Origin: Saururus chinensis
Lineage: Eukaryota; Streptophyta; Magnoliopsida; Piperales; Saururaceae
DNA: 64,000 nt
NCBI GenBank assembly: GCA_035235625.1
Contig: CP141150.1
Span: forward strand, 32,256,756-32,320,755
Reading direction: 5' to 3'
Below the pieces are notes generated by a model. It did no database searches, was not told where the DNA came from, and saw nothing but the letters and a program-made list of their open reading frames with translations. Positions 1-13,540 of this stretch are shown piece by piece. Every line of letters begins with the position of its first letter. Position 1 is the stretch's first letter. The translations under genes and the position numbers were made by a program.

Positions 1-299
1 CTTTGTAGATTGTTGCCAAAAAACCTTATTCAGTGAATACAAATAATTTAAGTTAAAGAGTTAAAGTCAAACACAAGTGATTAGGGTTATTAACGAACCA
101 AGCCCACTTATCAAGTAGAGAGGCTCAACTCGAATTAGGCTCGATTTGAATGAGGCTTGGCTCAAAGTTGAATAAACTAGAATCAAGTTCGAACATAAGC
201 ATGCATGACTTGACTCAACTCTACTCGAAGTAAGCTTGAACTTGCCTCGATTGGGCTTAAGCTCACTGAAACTCAAATTTGAATGTAATTATGAAATTA

Positions 300-300
<1 letters not shown>

Positions 301-380
<80 letters not shown>
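301..380. repeat. (AT)n microsatellite
   Basis: About 75 bp of nearly pure AT dinucleotide inside the hAT-type element. The short reading frame across it encodes Tyr-Ile repeats and is not a gene. Confidence 0.95.
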
Positions 381-424
381 CTTGGATGCTTCATAACTTT
401 TTGCATATACATATACATGCATAT

Positions 425-3400
425 TGTAACGTCCGGGAATTTTCTAAATTCCCAAAGTCGTACACGGGGAAATTAGGGTGTAGGACCCCTTGATCTTCCC
501 ATGAGAATAACTTGATCATCAGTTGGAAGTGGTGGCTGAATCATATATGGATGGAAAATAGACAGAAAGATCTTCAAAACGCCACCAAGAACGCATGAAT
601 CGGAGTCCGGATGAGGGAGATACAACCGTTCGAAGTTGACTATAACGTGCAGGACCCGTTTACCCGAATTAAACGCGTGATTTGTCCGTTTAAGTTACGA
701 TACGGGCCCGATCAATTACTATTCCGAAATTGGGTTTTTGAGGCCTAATTTTTCATGGGATTAGGAGCCCTAATCCCATGCCTATAAATAGAATTAATTA
801 GGGCTTTTTTGGGGGTCTTTTTGCCCGATCATAGTAGAGAATGAGGATTTTTGGGAGAGAGAAAAGGAGGAGGAGCGGCCAAGAGAATTTTCCGGCGAGG
901 CTCCGGCGAAGCGTTAGCGATGGTGGATCGATGACAACTCTGCCTTCGAGGTAGGATTTTGAATCGAGATTAGAAGTATTTCATTATTAAAATATAAATC
1001 GTTTTTGTTAATTATGTGAATAGTAATTTCTGCAATCAATGTTCACGTAATTTCATTTATTTTCTGACTGCCGGCCAGTCACCAGCCGACCGCTGGTGGC
1101 TGGACCAATTGTGGGAGGGGCGTGCCGGTCCTGGCCGCAGCGGCTTTGGATCCGGCAGCCTTGGCGGGGGCGGATTGGCTGCCGCCGAGTCGTCACAATT
1201 TTAAAAGGGGGGGGGGGGGGGGGATGATCCGTGCGGCGGCGTGGCATAGCTCCGGCTGGAGGCGGGTCCTGGCTGGACGGAATCGCCGGAAGTTGGTGAT
1301 CCTGTCAGGCCAGGCCCATCGGCCGGCCGTGGCTGCCTGCCGTCGCGGCGCCTCCAGCGGTTGTAAAAAAAAAAAAGAGCCCCTTTGTGCTCCGGGTGGC
1401 GGCGGGGCTGGTCTGGTCGGAATAGCCGCCGGGCAGCGATCCGATTCCGCCGAGCCTTCGCCTCCCAGCGGCGGCCTGGGGTGCCGCCACCAGAGGCCAG
1501 TCGGCCTCTAGCCGGCAGCGAAAGGGACGACCCTCCACGGGTCGTCGGGTTTTGCATCGGACCGGGCCGGGCCGGGTGACCTGATTCATCCGGGTTAAAA
1601 AAAAGAATAATGAAATAAAGGGTTGAACCGGGTCCGGTTCAGGGGGCTAAAGATGTCAAAAAAAAATTATACAAAAATACTCAATGATCCCAAGATGTGT
1701 GAGAGTATTATGAAGAAGTTTCAGCCCAGGTAAAAATCTCAGAGGTTGTGAAATTACCTTTTTACCCTTATTAGTTAATTATCGTATAATATTAACTTAC
1801 CTGAGTTCGAGGCTCTGGTTCAGGGGCCTATGAGTTGATCTAAAAATTAGAAAAATTCTCAATGAGAGTTTAATGGGTAAAATAATTATAGGCCAAACCG
1901 TTTGGTGAGAAAAAATCCCAGTGAGTAGTTAATGGACCCTTTTGCCCTTAGGGTTTATAATTAACCATTAGTCAAAACATGGGTAGGTTCAAGGGGTTCA
2001 CGGACCCGTCATACTCCAGGAAAAATTACACAGAGTCCTTAAAGGCCAGTAGTACCCTTGAGTTGAATTTTTGACCCATTAGATGTCATTAAGGCCTTAA
2101 ACTAAATGATAGAAATACCCCTTAGAGTGGACCCGCCCACATTCTTGTGAATGGAGGTGCGATTCAGTCTGAGAGTAGAGCTTTGTGAGAGGTTAATGAC
2201 TTAAATTAATAGAGGGGCAGTAAAATGACTAGAATGAACCAATGGAGGGGTGGTGGAATTACCATAATGCCCTTAGGGAGCAGTATGTTCAATTTCTGCT
2301 AAAACGGATAACCTAACAATCGAGCGTTAGGGTGCCCTAGAATGATGTTAAATGACTTTAAAAGAAAGAGGTGTGACCAGCAAGTGACACAAAGACCTTG
2401 ACAGGTCATAGTGTCATGGGGAAATAAGGGGCAGAACCCTAATTCTTAGGTTTAAAGTAGCGTATTTCACGTGTCTGCAACCGAGTGTACTGATCAACTA
2501 AAGTGTGTTATATGTAACTCTCGGGATGTGTTAGAGTTGTTTATACTCTTGGGCTTGAACTCGCTGAGCCCTAGCCCTGCAAATGAGTATAATGGGCTCT
2601 TATTCATTATTTATGCATTGGTGAATGCACATTATTTATGTGGATTATGTTGTTGTATGTTTTATTATTTATGTTTTAAGTTATATTAGTAACTTAAGAT
2701 TAATAAAGATTAATCAAGAGATATGGGTTGCTGTTGGTTTGGAGGGAGAACATCTAATCAAGATAAAGACTAAAATACCCTCAATAGGGTTTGAGACCGG
2801 TTCATGGATTGAATGGGGCCTTGACATAGAATTTTACCTTGGTTAATGAACCGAGGATGGTTATGGGATGTTCTTTGAGTCTTAACTCAGTGGATGAGTT
2901 ATTTATTGGGCCGATTCATAAGGTGAAGAGGACCCAAATGGTTTAGTGGATACTTGACTGGATGAAAATAATCTAGTCTAAGTTCAGATGTTTGGCAGAG
3001 TCAATGGTCATAAAGACCTGAGGCTTCTTTGGATAATGCTGAAGATTGCGATATGCTTCTTCATCGCCACGACGGTTTGGGTATTGACCAGAGGGTCTTT
3101 ACCGCGGGTCTCCTGCAGGTCTTCCCAGGACTATTTAGTACGTACGAAAAGCAGAGTTGTATGAGCATTATGGAAGGCTTGTGCTTCTCGCCAATCTGTG
3201 TCCATGAGCATAGTTGGGATCCTCTTCTCTAGATTCGTGGCAGGCTATTGAGAGCCCTGGGGATTTGGGTCAAGCTGCTGTTAAGCAATCTACTCCAAGG
3301 TTGGAGTACTTTGTTTGAGGATTTCTCGAGGGGCGAGTCATCTCTAAGTTATGGATTTGATAGTATTAATTATCGAACAAGGAATGTGAGATAATTAACA

Positions 3401-4060
3401 ACATTGTTTGATATTGTTTGTTAATTAGACAAGTGGAACGATTAAATGACTTACTAAAATGTAGGTTAAATGTACTTAAGCATTGCATGTGTGGTGCTAT
3501 GCTTATTAGGATAGAGTAGTTTCTAGGCAGAACTACGTTTGGATCCGATCTTGTTGGAGACATTGGAGATGTTGTCTGATGAGTACGTAGGCAACTAACA
3601 TCGGGTGATGTTGGCCCGATCCGAATAATATTAATAAAACCTTTTGTCCTTTGGAAGCTCTTCTCCTGAAGGCGGAGATGCTCCATTGTGATTGTTGTTT
3701 GGTTTGCATTGTTGCATATTCTCCAGGCGACGATAAGTGAGATGAAGACAGGAGAGCACAAGAAGAAGTTGTTACGTTTCTGCAACTCTGGTACATAAGT
3801 GTACCTTAAGCATGAGAGTCAACTTGTTATTTATTTTCAGAATGGTGACAGACTTGTACTTAGATGGATGAGCTAGTCTTTATGAATTTTTAGATGTTAA
3901 TTAATATCTTATGATTTGATATTCGTATTTGTGAACCTCAGTTATCATGACCTGGATATTTAATCGAATGGTTTGTTTTGTATTTAAAGAAAAAAAAAAA
4001 ATTATCGCTACTTACCGTTTGTGTTATTTAAAAATACTTTTGAAAATCCGAGTCGTAACA
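425..4060 (+). mobile_element. Solo LTR of a long-LTR Ty3/gypsy-type element
   Basis: The 3,636-bp block starts TGTAACGTCC and ends GAGTCGTAACA (TG...CA). It is flanked by a perfect 5-bp target duplication, CATAT at 420-424 and 4061-4065. No internal coding region or second LTR is present, so this is a solo LTR left by LTR-LTR recombination. Its relative at 44,176-47,322 shares the start, the region around GAGTACGTAGGCAACTAAC (near 3,580) and the end. A TATA box lies at 783-790. A GC-rich stretch occupies about 1,070-1,590. LTRs over 3 kb with TGTAA...TTACA-like ends are typical of some plant gypsy lineages; the lineage is an inference. Confidence 0.9.
783..790 (+). promoter_or_regulatory. 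TATA box of the solo LTR
   Basis: TATAAATA about 360 bp into the LTR, followed by a purine-rich leader. The related LTRs carry TATAAAAA at 44,566-44,573 and TATAAATA at 51,190-51,197 at comparable places, supporting a U3 promoter. Confidence 0.6.
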
Positions 4061-5422
4061 CATATACTACACATGTGATGTATATTAAAATTCACAAATA
4101 TCATACAAATAAAAATAATTATAATATATAAACATATCTTAATATTTTAATTTTTATACAATATTACACAATATACCCAAAGATTCTTTCAAAGTTTGAA
4201 AAAGTAACTGAGGAGATGAGCTAACGTTCTAACTCCAAGATTTGTGAAAAGGGACACAATTGGTTTATGAATTATTTCTCTTTGTGCATGTACTTCGAAT
4301 TTCTTAGGCATGTCAATGGTAACAAACAACTCTTTCATGTGGGTTTCTATTTTTTATATCTTTTTTAGTAATTTATATATATGTCTGCATCTTTTTGGGT
4401 GATTATATGCATGCAAAGAGAAAGAGATGGTAATACTGTATTTTTAGAGAATATGTAACTAAAGCTCATTTCTAATACTTTTCTTCTTTCCTAATGACTA
4501 TAGTCAATTGTTCAATGCATAGTTGCAATGCATAGTTGTGATACTTATTGAAGCATATTTATTACTATTTAATATTAGAAACATCTTACTATACTTCATA
4601 TGATTTAAGCTTGGATATATTTTACTTCTTTGGGGGGTTTGAGCCAATTTGAGCTTGGGCTTATGATTTGCTTATTAAAGTTTGAGCTTGAGCTAAGCTC
4701 CTAATTTCTACTTTGAACTAAGCTCCTGATTTCTATTTCAAGCCAAGCTCAATTTGGAATATTCAACCTTGCTCGAGCTTCGAGTCAGGCTCGAGCTGAA
4801 CATGGACAATTTTAGTTCAAGCTAAACAAACCCATGCAATACTTGGCTTGGCTCAGTTCATTAACACCCCTATAAGCGATATATACTTACTAAAAGTGTA
4901 TAAAGTCTAGGTCTTAGATAAACTCTCTATTTTATATTATTTGTCCATATTTTAAAATATAATATTTAAATAAAACCAATTCACAAACCTTTCTACATCT
5001 ACTAATTGTACTTCATTCACTATTTAGTATAAGAAGGAAAGATCAAATAAGACAATTAATATTCACTAGTTACTATGAGACGAAAAAATGAAATAAAACA
5101 ATTACTATGAGACAAGTTTTATTCAAATTCATACAATTAATACAAGACTGATGAAGTTTTAAACAGAAGATAAAAAGAGTGCTTTCATCAAATAGAAGTA
5201 TAGTAATTGTGTAAATAGAACATAATTTAGACATTACATTCTAATTACAAAGTCCATTGGCATATATGAGAGACTTTGAATGTAGAAGCAGAATAAAACA
5301 CCTGCGTTTCATCCTAATTTAAAGAACACGCGAAAAGTAAAGTTCTATTATAAGCTATTAGTTAGAAATTTTTTAAGAAAAAATTTATGTTAATTTTAAA
5401 TAAAATATAACATAAAACATTA

Positions 5423-5524
5423 TACTCTCTCAGTCCCACATTAATAGTTACATTTGGTGTTTCAAAATGGACTAATTTTTGTTTATTTTGAAAAACCAAA
5501 TATAACAATTAACGTGAGGGAGTA
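5423..5524. mobile_element. Stowaway-like MITE
   Basis: About 102 bp with termini TACTCTCTCAGTCCCACATT and, on the other strand, TACTCCCTCACGTTAATTG. It is flanked by TA dinucleotides. The CTCCCTC-type terminus and TA target site are the hallmarks of Stowaway (Tc1/mariner-type) MITEs. It is non-coding. Confidence 0.8.
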
Positions 5525-6333
5525 TATAAAAATTGATTTCGTTCATGAGATAAAAAGTTTTTGGAGGTACTAATAGACATCATACTTTCCTTTAGAACCC
5601 ACCATAAATTTGACAAGAGTGATTCATTCTTTAGCACCATTTACGCAATATATACAAAATTGCAAATAACAAAAAAAATAATTGATAAAGATGAAAAACA
5701 TGTTCTAGAAAATAGCGGATCCACATTGAAAGGTAGGTGGTCAAATGACCACTATGAGATTTTGGTCTTTTTCAATCCCCTATGTGAAAATTCTATTATG
5801 GACCTAAAGTAAAGTTGGGCCAAATGATTGACCAACATACCAAAATTCAATGACCATAGGCTCATACCCACATAATCCTTTTCTAGCCTCTCTTCTTTAG
5901 CCAGCCAAGCTCAGTTTCCCAAACCCACAATAATTTATTAACTTAGGCCCAATGAACCCTTTTAACTAACTAACCCTTATAACCTATTAACCTAGTGGAA
6001 GAACATATGATCGTATTTCCTATTTCCTTCTTGTTTCTTTATGGAGAAATTAGTTCTTCTCCCACTCTTTCTCTCAACCAAAAGGTCCAGAACCATCCCT
6101 AATTTCACCTTCCTATCATCACTAGCAAGCCGCAATATTGGCGAAATCGAGCCCCTAAGTAGTTCATCTTCCATTTCATGCTTTTTTGAGGCTTTTTTTT
6201 AATATCTCAAAAACCATAAAAAAGTTTTTTTTTTTACATGGGCAAATCTCTTAATGGCATGTATTTAGAATTAAGAATCTCATACACTGATGACCAACTT
6301 CATAGATTCTCATTGTTGGGATTGATTTGGAAT

Positions 6334-6513
6334 GTGTGGTGGCTCTTATATCATTAAAATATTAAAAAGGTTCACATGGGTCAAGAAGATTTGGTCAATG
6401 GTGTTTATTTTGTTGTTTGACATGTGGGGTGTCTCTTACATCGTTAAAATATTAAAAAGGTTCACATGGGTCATGAAGACTTGGTCAATGTATTGTTTGT
6501 TTTGTTGTTTTGT
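6334..6513 (+). repeat. Two-copy 90-bp tandem duplication
   Basis: Units begin near 6,334 (GTGTGGTGGCTCTTAT) and 6,424 (GTGGGGTGTCTCTTAC). Both contain TTAAAATATTAAAAAGGTTC at the same offset. The two units differ by scattered substitutions. Confidence 0.85.
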
Positions 6514-9500
6514 ACGGGGTTCACCCATGTGTAAAATTAAAATTTTGTTGTCTTGCACTATAGCAAAATTAAATTTCTTAAGCACTTAATGTTAGGCTTA
6601 CCATGTGCCTCTTCTCAACTAAATAGTTCAAACTGCAATTCAAGTAATAAATGAGGGTGTTTTTGACCCAATCAAAGTTATCCACTTTGACCTTCCTCAC
6701 TCTGATATGTTCGGAGATAAACTTACCCAATACTAAATGATTAGAACTAATTACTCTTGGCATATGATGAGTTCCACCCATCTATATAGCATTTGATATA
6801 TATGCCTCAAATAATTAATTAACATTAGTCATTTTTTTGTTGACAGTAATGGATAAATTTCTTAAAAGAAATTTGAAGGTGTTTGATTCTACTCCATCAA
6901 CCTCTGTATTATGGAATAACTTAACCTCATAACATACAATTATAGCAATCATCATGTATAACATATCAATTATATATCATTTTCATGATTCCCATGAACC
7001 AACAAAATTATCATTGCCAAATAATTCTAGACAAACACATATTTAAGCTAATATGACTCACGAAAAGTCTTGATTAGAAAAAGTAAACCTGAAGACATTT
7101 TTTCTTCTTGGCTTTTTAAGTAATTACAGTGGGTACTGCAAAAAAATAAACCTTAGATGTTTTCGCTTAGAACCTTGAAACTAAAGGTCTCTAGACTACC
7201 TATTTTCAGCCGGCATCTATCCTAAAGGCATTGCTCATGCCTCCAAAAGTCCTCGAGAGCCCACTTGGACTTTTTGGGTAATTTTGCTAGTGTATGTGTA
7301 GCACCAAAATCATTCCATTTTATTATCTTTTTATCTAACCTAGGAAATCTCATTCAAACCCCATGGTATGTATATCAATGCATGGGAAATACCAACAAGG
7401 CAATTCAAATAATCACACTCATTACAACATCAAACATCAAGTGTGTCCACATGATTTGATGTTCAAGATGTTTACTATTACCCGTTAACTTATCCCTTGT
7501 TAATCATATATGCAATACGATTAAAACTTTTTCCAATCCTAGGCACAAGATTAGGCAAAATCAACATGCATAAAACAACCAACATGTAATTAACATGCAT
7601 GATCATATCTTAATCATGTCTAAAGCCCCTTAACATAGTAACCGGGTGTATAATGTAAAATTATCATTATACCCTTGGAAACCTAATTTGCCATATGGTA
7701 CATCGTATCAATGAACTACCATTTGCTAGCATTCTCCCTTCCCAAACATCATAGCATAACCACAACATGTAAAAATGAACTTCAAAAGACAATGTAATGG
7801 AGGGTTTTGTATTTCGATTAAATCGGGTTAACGGTGTGGTTAATTTACCCATCTAAGCCTCTTATGTTGCAAAACCATAATTAGCCACTGTTTTGATTTC
7901 ATATTTTTGGGTAAAGTACCTATGTTGACTTGAATTCAATGAAATTTAGACCACATAAGGTTTAGAAGGTCTAATGCCTCAAATTAAATACAAAGGTAAG
8001 TCTACGTTCAAAATCTTATTATTCAAAGTTCAAGAAATTACTACATAGCGCAAAATTTCCTAAACAATAGAACCCCAAAGGTCACAAGCTAGCGCCATGG
8101 AAAGAATACTCATGTAATATTTTTCAAAAGAAATTTGGGAGCAATATGAATCAGATTAGACCGAGGAAAAATCTTGAAACACGAACTAACTCAACCATAA
8201 ATCTAGAACAACATGAATTTAAAAAATCTAATAAATCCATATTAATAGGGGAAAATCCCCAAAAATATGAGATGAAAATAGACACGTTCCAAGATGTCAA
8301 ATAATTTTCCTAAGATCAATCTACACAGATAAGGTACTATAGCCTAACTCATAATCAGGTTACATACTTTTGATAGAACTGAGATCGGGAACCCTTTTGA
8401 TCGTAAAATCTCATTCAAAAAACATTAAATTTTACCTCGACTTAACTAAGATGTACTTAACATGCTAGAGAAAGTTGGGATTGATTTGAATACCAAAAGG
8501 TCCTAGAATAGTACGACATTTCTGAGTGCTCGATTTAAACCGAGGCAAAAACAATGTATACAAAACCACCTAGTCTAAAGCCTTGTGAGTTCCTCCATTA
8601 ACAATGACTTCTGAAATTCATTACTCCAGCCATGAGACATACTAATCTAGAAAATCGTGATGATCATAAATGAAATAAACATGCTCCTAATATCATTTAG
8701 CACATGAAATTGCATAAAAAATCCTAGTTTTAACCATAGAAGATATACCTAAAACATGTATTCTTATTCATGCATTCATGACTCAATCCAACCATATGCA
8801 AATGTGTTAAAAACCTAGATTCGGTATGAACTAAAGAGATGTAAGTAGTTCCTACCTCTTTTGATGAAGAAAACTCCTCCCCAAAGCCTTTGAACCCTGC
8901 TAGATTATGGGGGATAGACCTCCTCCTTCTCCAAGCATTTATCCTTAATCAAAACCCTTGATTCGATCAAAATGACTCTTAATCAATTTAACTCAAATCA
9001 GACCAAGCTTGGGACTATCTTTAGCTTGGTGTCAAAGCAACTTTAGGCTTGGATGATGCACACCTTACAAGCCTAGCTTGATGAACCCATTTACCCATCA
9101 ACTTATTTCCTTCTCCTATAAAATCCATTTCTTCATCAAAGTTTCCTTAAATAAATCACCCCTATCTTCTATCGTTTGGTTAGGGTTTGGTGAGCAAGTC
9201 TAAGAGATCTTGTCTATTTGCAGGTACACTCTCATACTCGGGTCAAATCATGTAGGTGGGTCCGTTAACTTTTCTAAAATGGACCCTTAGTCAAAGTAAT
9301 GTGTCTTTCCCTTCCTGAATATCTGATTAGGGTTTTAGGGTTTCCTAATAGTCGAGTTAATTAGATTGACTGTGAAATCATGCACTTGAAGCTTAAATTT
9401 GGAATGGTCCCGCCCCTTGCACCTAATGGTCAAGTGTTCAATTCTAAACTTTCATTGCGGTCCAATTTAGTTTAACAACTCAAATTCTTCTCTCAAATAG

Positions 9501-9540
9501 GTTAAATAAATAAAATTCTTCCTAATTTTTAGGATGTTAC

Positions 9541-11614
9541 ATATGATGATTTTGAAAAACAAGGTGAACTTACACTGGCTGAAGGATATTGACCTTGAGT
9601 TATGTGAAGACTGTGTTTTTGGGAAGCAACAAAAGATATCTCTCACTAAAGTAGTCCCAAAGAGAAAATCAGAATGGCTAGAACTGGTGCATACTGATGT
9701 ATGGGGACCCTCTCAGGTATCTTCTCTTGATGGTGTTGTTTGTTTTGTCCCTTTTATTAATGATGTGTACATGAAGCTATGAGTTTACTTCTCAAAGAAC
9801 AAGTTTAATGTATTTGATGTTTTTGTGAAGTGGAAAGCTCATGTAGAAAATAAAACTGGATTAAACTTAAATGCTTGACATATGATAATAGGGGAGAGTT
9901 GCAGGGAGTTCCAATCCTTCTATAATAAGAATGGGATAAGGGGACACTTGAGTACACCAAGAAAGCCTAAACAAAATGGTGTGGCAAAGTGGATGAATAA
10001 GACTATCTTGGACCATGCTAGGAGCATGCATATTTATTCAGGTTTATCAATGCAATTTTTGAAAAATGCAGTCAACACAGCATTGTAGCTAATCAATAGA
10101 TCCTCATCTTACTCCAAAAGAGGCATGGACATGTAATGAGGTGAAATATGACTACTTAGAAATATTTGGACGTGCAATACATATGCATGTTGAGCTAGAA
10201 AATAGGGGGAAGCTTGATACCAAGTCTTCCAAGTGTTAGTTCATAAGCTATGATGGTGAAAGCTATATTTACAGGCTTTAGGATCTTGCAGAGAAAAAGG
10301 TAGTGTAAAGTATTGATGTTGTATTCAATGAGACAAAGTAGCATAAAGGAAAGCAACTCCTACAAAAGGGGAAGAAAATTACAAAAGAGTTTGTAGAAGT
10401 TGAGAAAATTGATGCTAATGGTTCAACTTCTCAGGGTCACAATGATGAAACATAGGTTTTGAATGAGGATTCTTCTTAGGATGCCACTCATCTTATAGCA
10501 AAAGTAGATTGGGCCTCTACCTCTTCTACCTATTAGACAACTTTAGACACCCCTTTGTTGGACATCTACTAGACAATATAAGCAGGAAACACTATGGTCT
10601 CCTACCATAAATTATTTGTTGTTAACTAATAATGGTGAGTAAAAGTTTTGAAGAGGCATCTCGGGTGAGCACTTATCTTGAGTAGGAGCATGTCATGGAT
10701 GATGAGATGGTCATTGAACTCAAACAAGACTTGGGAACTAGTTAGTTACCCAAGGGGAAGAAGGCTATGTTCAATAGGTATATTTACACGCTGAAGAAAG
10801 AAGCCAATGGAAGCAAACAATATAAGGCAAGACTTGTAGTAAAAATTTTGAATAATGACATGGAGTGGACTTCACATATATATTTGCACTCATTATTAAA
10901 ATATGCACTATAAAGACTGTTCTTAGTTTTGAATCAGTTTAAGATATGCATTTAGAGCAATTAGATGTGAAGACTATAATCCTTCTTAGACACTTTGAGG
11001 AAGATATGTATATACATCAGCCACATAGATATGTGTAATATGAAAGGAGAATTTAGTGTGTAGATTGAAGAGGAGCTTGTATATTTTATGAAAGATGTTG
11101 GATTCTACAGGTATCACTCATACCATTGTTGCCAATATAGGAAGCTACCCTCCTATATTTTACTATTATTGTACATTGATGACATAATTATTACATGGCC
11201 ATACATAAAGAAGATTGAGAATCTCAAGAAAAGTATGTCCAAAGAGTTTGTCATGCAAATTTGGGAGGTGCAAAACAAATCCTAGGCATGCACATAACAA
11301 GGGACATGAAAAAGATGAAGTTATGCTTGTCTTAGGCAAAGTATGTGGAGAAAGTCTTGCATATGTATAACATAGCTACAACCAAGGTATTAGGTGCTTT
11401 ATTGGTGGGACATTTCAAACTTTCTAAGAATTAAGCCCCATCTATTTCAAAGGAGTGGAAGCACATGACAAGTGTGTGCTATGTCTTAACTGTTGGAAGT
11501 CTTATGCATGCTATAACATGTACCAAGCCACACATTACTTTGTAGTGGGCTCAGTTGCTAGATACATTAGTAATATGAGTAAAGAGCATTGGGAAGCAGT
11601 GAAATAGATTATGA
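9541..11614 (+). pseudogene. Dead Ty1/copia polyprotein, GAG-pre-integrase to reverse transcriptase
   Basis: Degenerate copia pol read through many stops. A GAG-pre-integrase/integrase start is visible near 9,590-9,720 (CVFGKQ followed by LVHTDVWGP). A later integrase piece lies near 9,955 (PKQNGVAKWMNKT). The reverse-transcriptase active site lies near 11,165 (LLYIDDIIIT, the YVDD-type box). A stretch resembling the end of RT and the start of RNase H runs to 11,614, where a CACTA element interrupts it. The pol frame resumes at 14,117. Gag and the 5' LTR are missing. The element is non-functional. Confidence 0.85.
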
Positions 11615-12350
11615 CACTACAACAAAATGTAGCATTAGCGACGCTTCAACAAGCGTCGCTACAAACACGTATTTGCGATGTATACATACGCATCACAATA
11701 AAATCCATTATTAGCGACGTATAAGTATATACGTTAATTTCTAGCATCGCTATTAGTTGACCTATTTGCGATGCTTAATACAAATGTCGCTAAAATATCT
11801 ATTTTTAAAATAAAAAAGGAAAAAAATGATAACTATTAGCGACACTTACAAATAAGCGTTGCTAATAGTTATTAATTATAATAAAAATAATTATTTTTTA
11901 ATTTTTTTAATTTTTTTTATTTTTTTTTTAAAATAAAATAAAAATAAATATTAATAGCGACATATAATTTTATGCATCGCTATTAGTATATGTATTAGCG
12001 ACGTATATAATTATACGTCGCTAATACATATAATATTAGCAACATATACTTATATAAGTCGCTAATATAATTTCTTTTTATTTTTTAAAATTATTTTTAA
12101 GGAATAACAAATTTTAAAAAATTGAAATTAGAGGAGAGAGAGAGGAGAGGGAGAGTAATTTTTTTTAATAATTTATATGTATTAGCGACGTATATAATTA
12201 TACGTTGCTAATACATATAATATTAGTGACATATATTTATATAAGTCCCGTTTATATGAGCTCGGGCTCATATATGCCTACGTGAGCCCGGGCTCTATGG
12301 GCCGTTGGATTTACATCCGGTGGCCCATAATACTTATGGGTTTAAATGCC

Positions 12351-12552
12351 CGAGAGAGAGAGAGAGAGAGGGAGAGGAGAGAGAGAGGAGAGGAGAGGAG
12401 AGGAGAGGACAGAGAGAGGGTGGAGAGAGAGGAGAGGACAGAGAGAGATGAGAGAGGAGAGGAGAGGAGAGGAGAGAGAGAGAGCAGAGAGAGGGAGGAG
12501 AGAGAGAGGGAGGAGAGAGGACAGAGGGGGGGGGGGGGAGAGGACAGAGGGA
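12351..12552 (+). repeat. Polypurine (GA)n/(GGA)n tract ending in a G-run
   Basis: About 200 bp that is almost purely purine on the plus strand, ending in a run of G near 12,526-12,538. Overlapping frames here encode Arg/Glu or Ser/Leu repeats and are artefacts of composition. The tract lies inside the CACTA element. Confidence 0.9.
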
Positions 12553-13059
12553 AAAAAATTGAACTTTCAGCAACGTACATACTATAGCGTCGCTAATAGT
12601 ATATGTATTTGCGACGCTATTTCATATTTGTCGCCATTACATGGACTATTAGCGACGCTTGTAATGAGCGTCGCTAATATTGATCGGTTTCCTTTTAAAA
12701 AAATTGCAACCTATTAGCGACGCTCTATGTTGAGCGTCGCTAATAGTAAAAGTTATTGTGACACGCTAGATTTAGCGTCACACATATTTTAACTATTAGC
12801 GACGCCTACCGCAAGCGTCGCTAATAAGTCATTTTTTTAAAAAAAAACTTAAAGTTTCTAGCGACGCTTGTCGATGAGCGTCGCTAATAGTCTATGTGTT
12901 TACAATGTTATTTTCTAAACATCGCGATTTACAATAGCAGTAGCGACACTCCTTATGAGCGTCGCTACATTTATTTATTTTTTTTAAAATATCCGCGGCA
13001 AAATTCCTCCCGTGCGGTGAAATTTCGCGCATGGGTGAAATTTTGCCCACGCCTTTTAT

Positions 13060-13540
13060 ATCTCCGCCCGCCTTCTAGCCTTTTGGCTGCCCTCCCACCT
13101 TCTTCCCTCCTCACCTGCTCCTGCTTCTGCACCCCCGCCTTAGTGCTGGCCCCCCCTCCCCCAGCCGGCCCCTCACCCGGCTCCTCGTCGCCTCGTCGTC
13201 TGGCCGCCCGCCTCATGACCTCCTTGCAGCCCTGCCCCTCCCCCCGCCCCTGCTGGCCCCCCTCCCCCGCCGGCCCCCCGCTCCCCCTCCTCCCCCAACA
13301 GCCCCCCTCCCCCAGCCCGGCCCGGCCCCTGCTCCCCCGGTGGCCACCCCTCCCTCGCCCGGCCCCTCGCCGTCTGGCCGCCCGCCTCATGCTTTCCTCG
13401 CCGCCGCGCCACCCCTCCCACCTGCTCCTGCCGCCCCGCTGCAGTGCTGCCCCCCCCTGATTTTTTAGAGGAGGGGGGCGGAGCCGGGGCTCCGGATTCC
13501 GTCCTCCGGCCCCTCTTCCTTCCCAGGTGGGCCAAACCCA
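13060..13540. other. GC-rich C/T-rich island inside CACTA
   Basis: A pyrimidine-rich, very GC-rich stretch with repeated CCGGCCC/CTGCTCC words, in sharp contrast to the AT-rich flanks. Frames are open on both strands because stop codons are rare at this composition, and no domain is recognisable. It could be a captured host fragment too diverged to identify, or expanded simple sequence. Confidence 0.5.

Larger units (their letters stand above)
82..4872. mobile_element. Degraded hAT-type non-autonomous element, split by solo LTR
   Basis: The left end reads TAGGGTTATTAACGAACC and the right end, on the opposite strand, reads TAGGGGTGTTAATGAAC, so the termini are imperfect inverted repeats. Next to both termini are the CTCGA-rich stretches seen in the other members of this family (near 14.4, 26.9 and 33.8 kb). 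The flanking octamers CAAGTGAT (74-81) and TAAGCGAT (4873-4880) agree at 6 of 8 positions, as expected for an old 8-bp hAT target duplication. No transposase is encoded. Without the nested LTR the element would be about 1.15 kb. Boundaries are inferred from the more intact copy at 33,780-35,372. Confidence 0.55.
4881..9530. other. AT-rich intergenic DNA without a recognisable gene
   Basis: No frame in this stretch resembles a known protein. It holds the MITE at 5,423-5,524 and the tandem duplication at 6,334-6,513. Its right edge (to 9,540) ends GGATGTTACA, which on the minus strand reads TGTAACATCC, the typical start of the long LTRs elsewhere in the window. A divergent reverse-oriented LTR may therefore occupy part of the last 1-2 kb, but I could not find its other end. 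Confidence 0.5.

Noticed and set aside
1016-1589. Several overlapping open frames in the GC-rich part of the first solo LTR
   Set aside because: They are not conserved as frames in the homologous LTR at 44.8-45.1 kb and lie in a non-coding LTR.
12282-12717. Open frames rich in Arg/Glu or Ser/Leu on both strands
   Set aside because: They are translations of a GA/CT simple repeat inside a CACTA element and have no domain.
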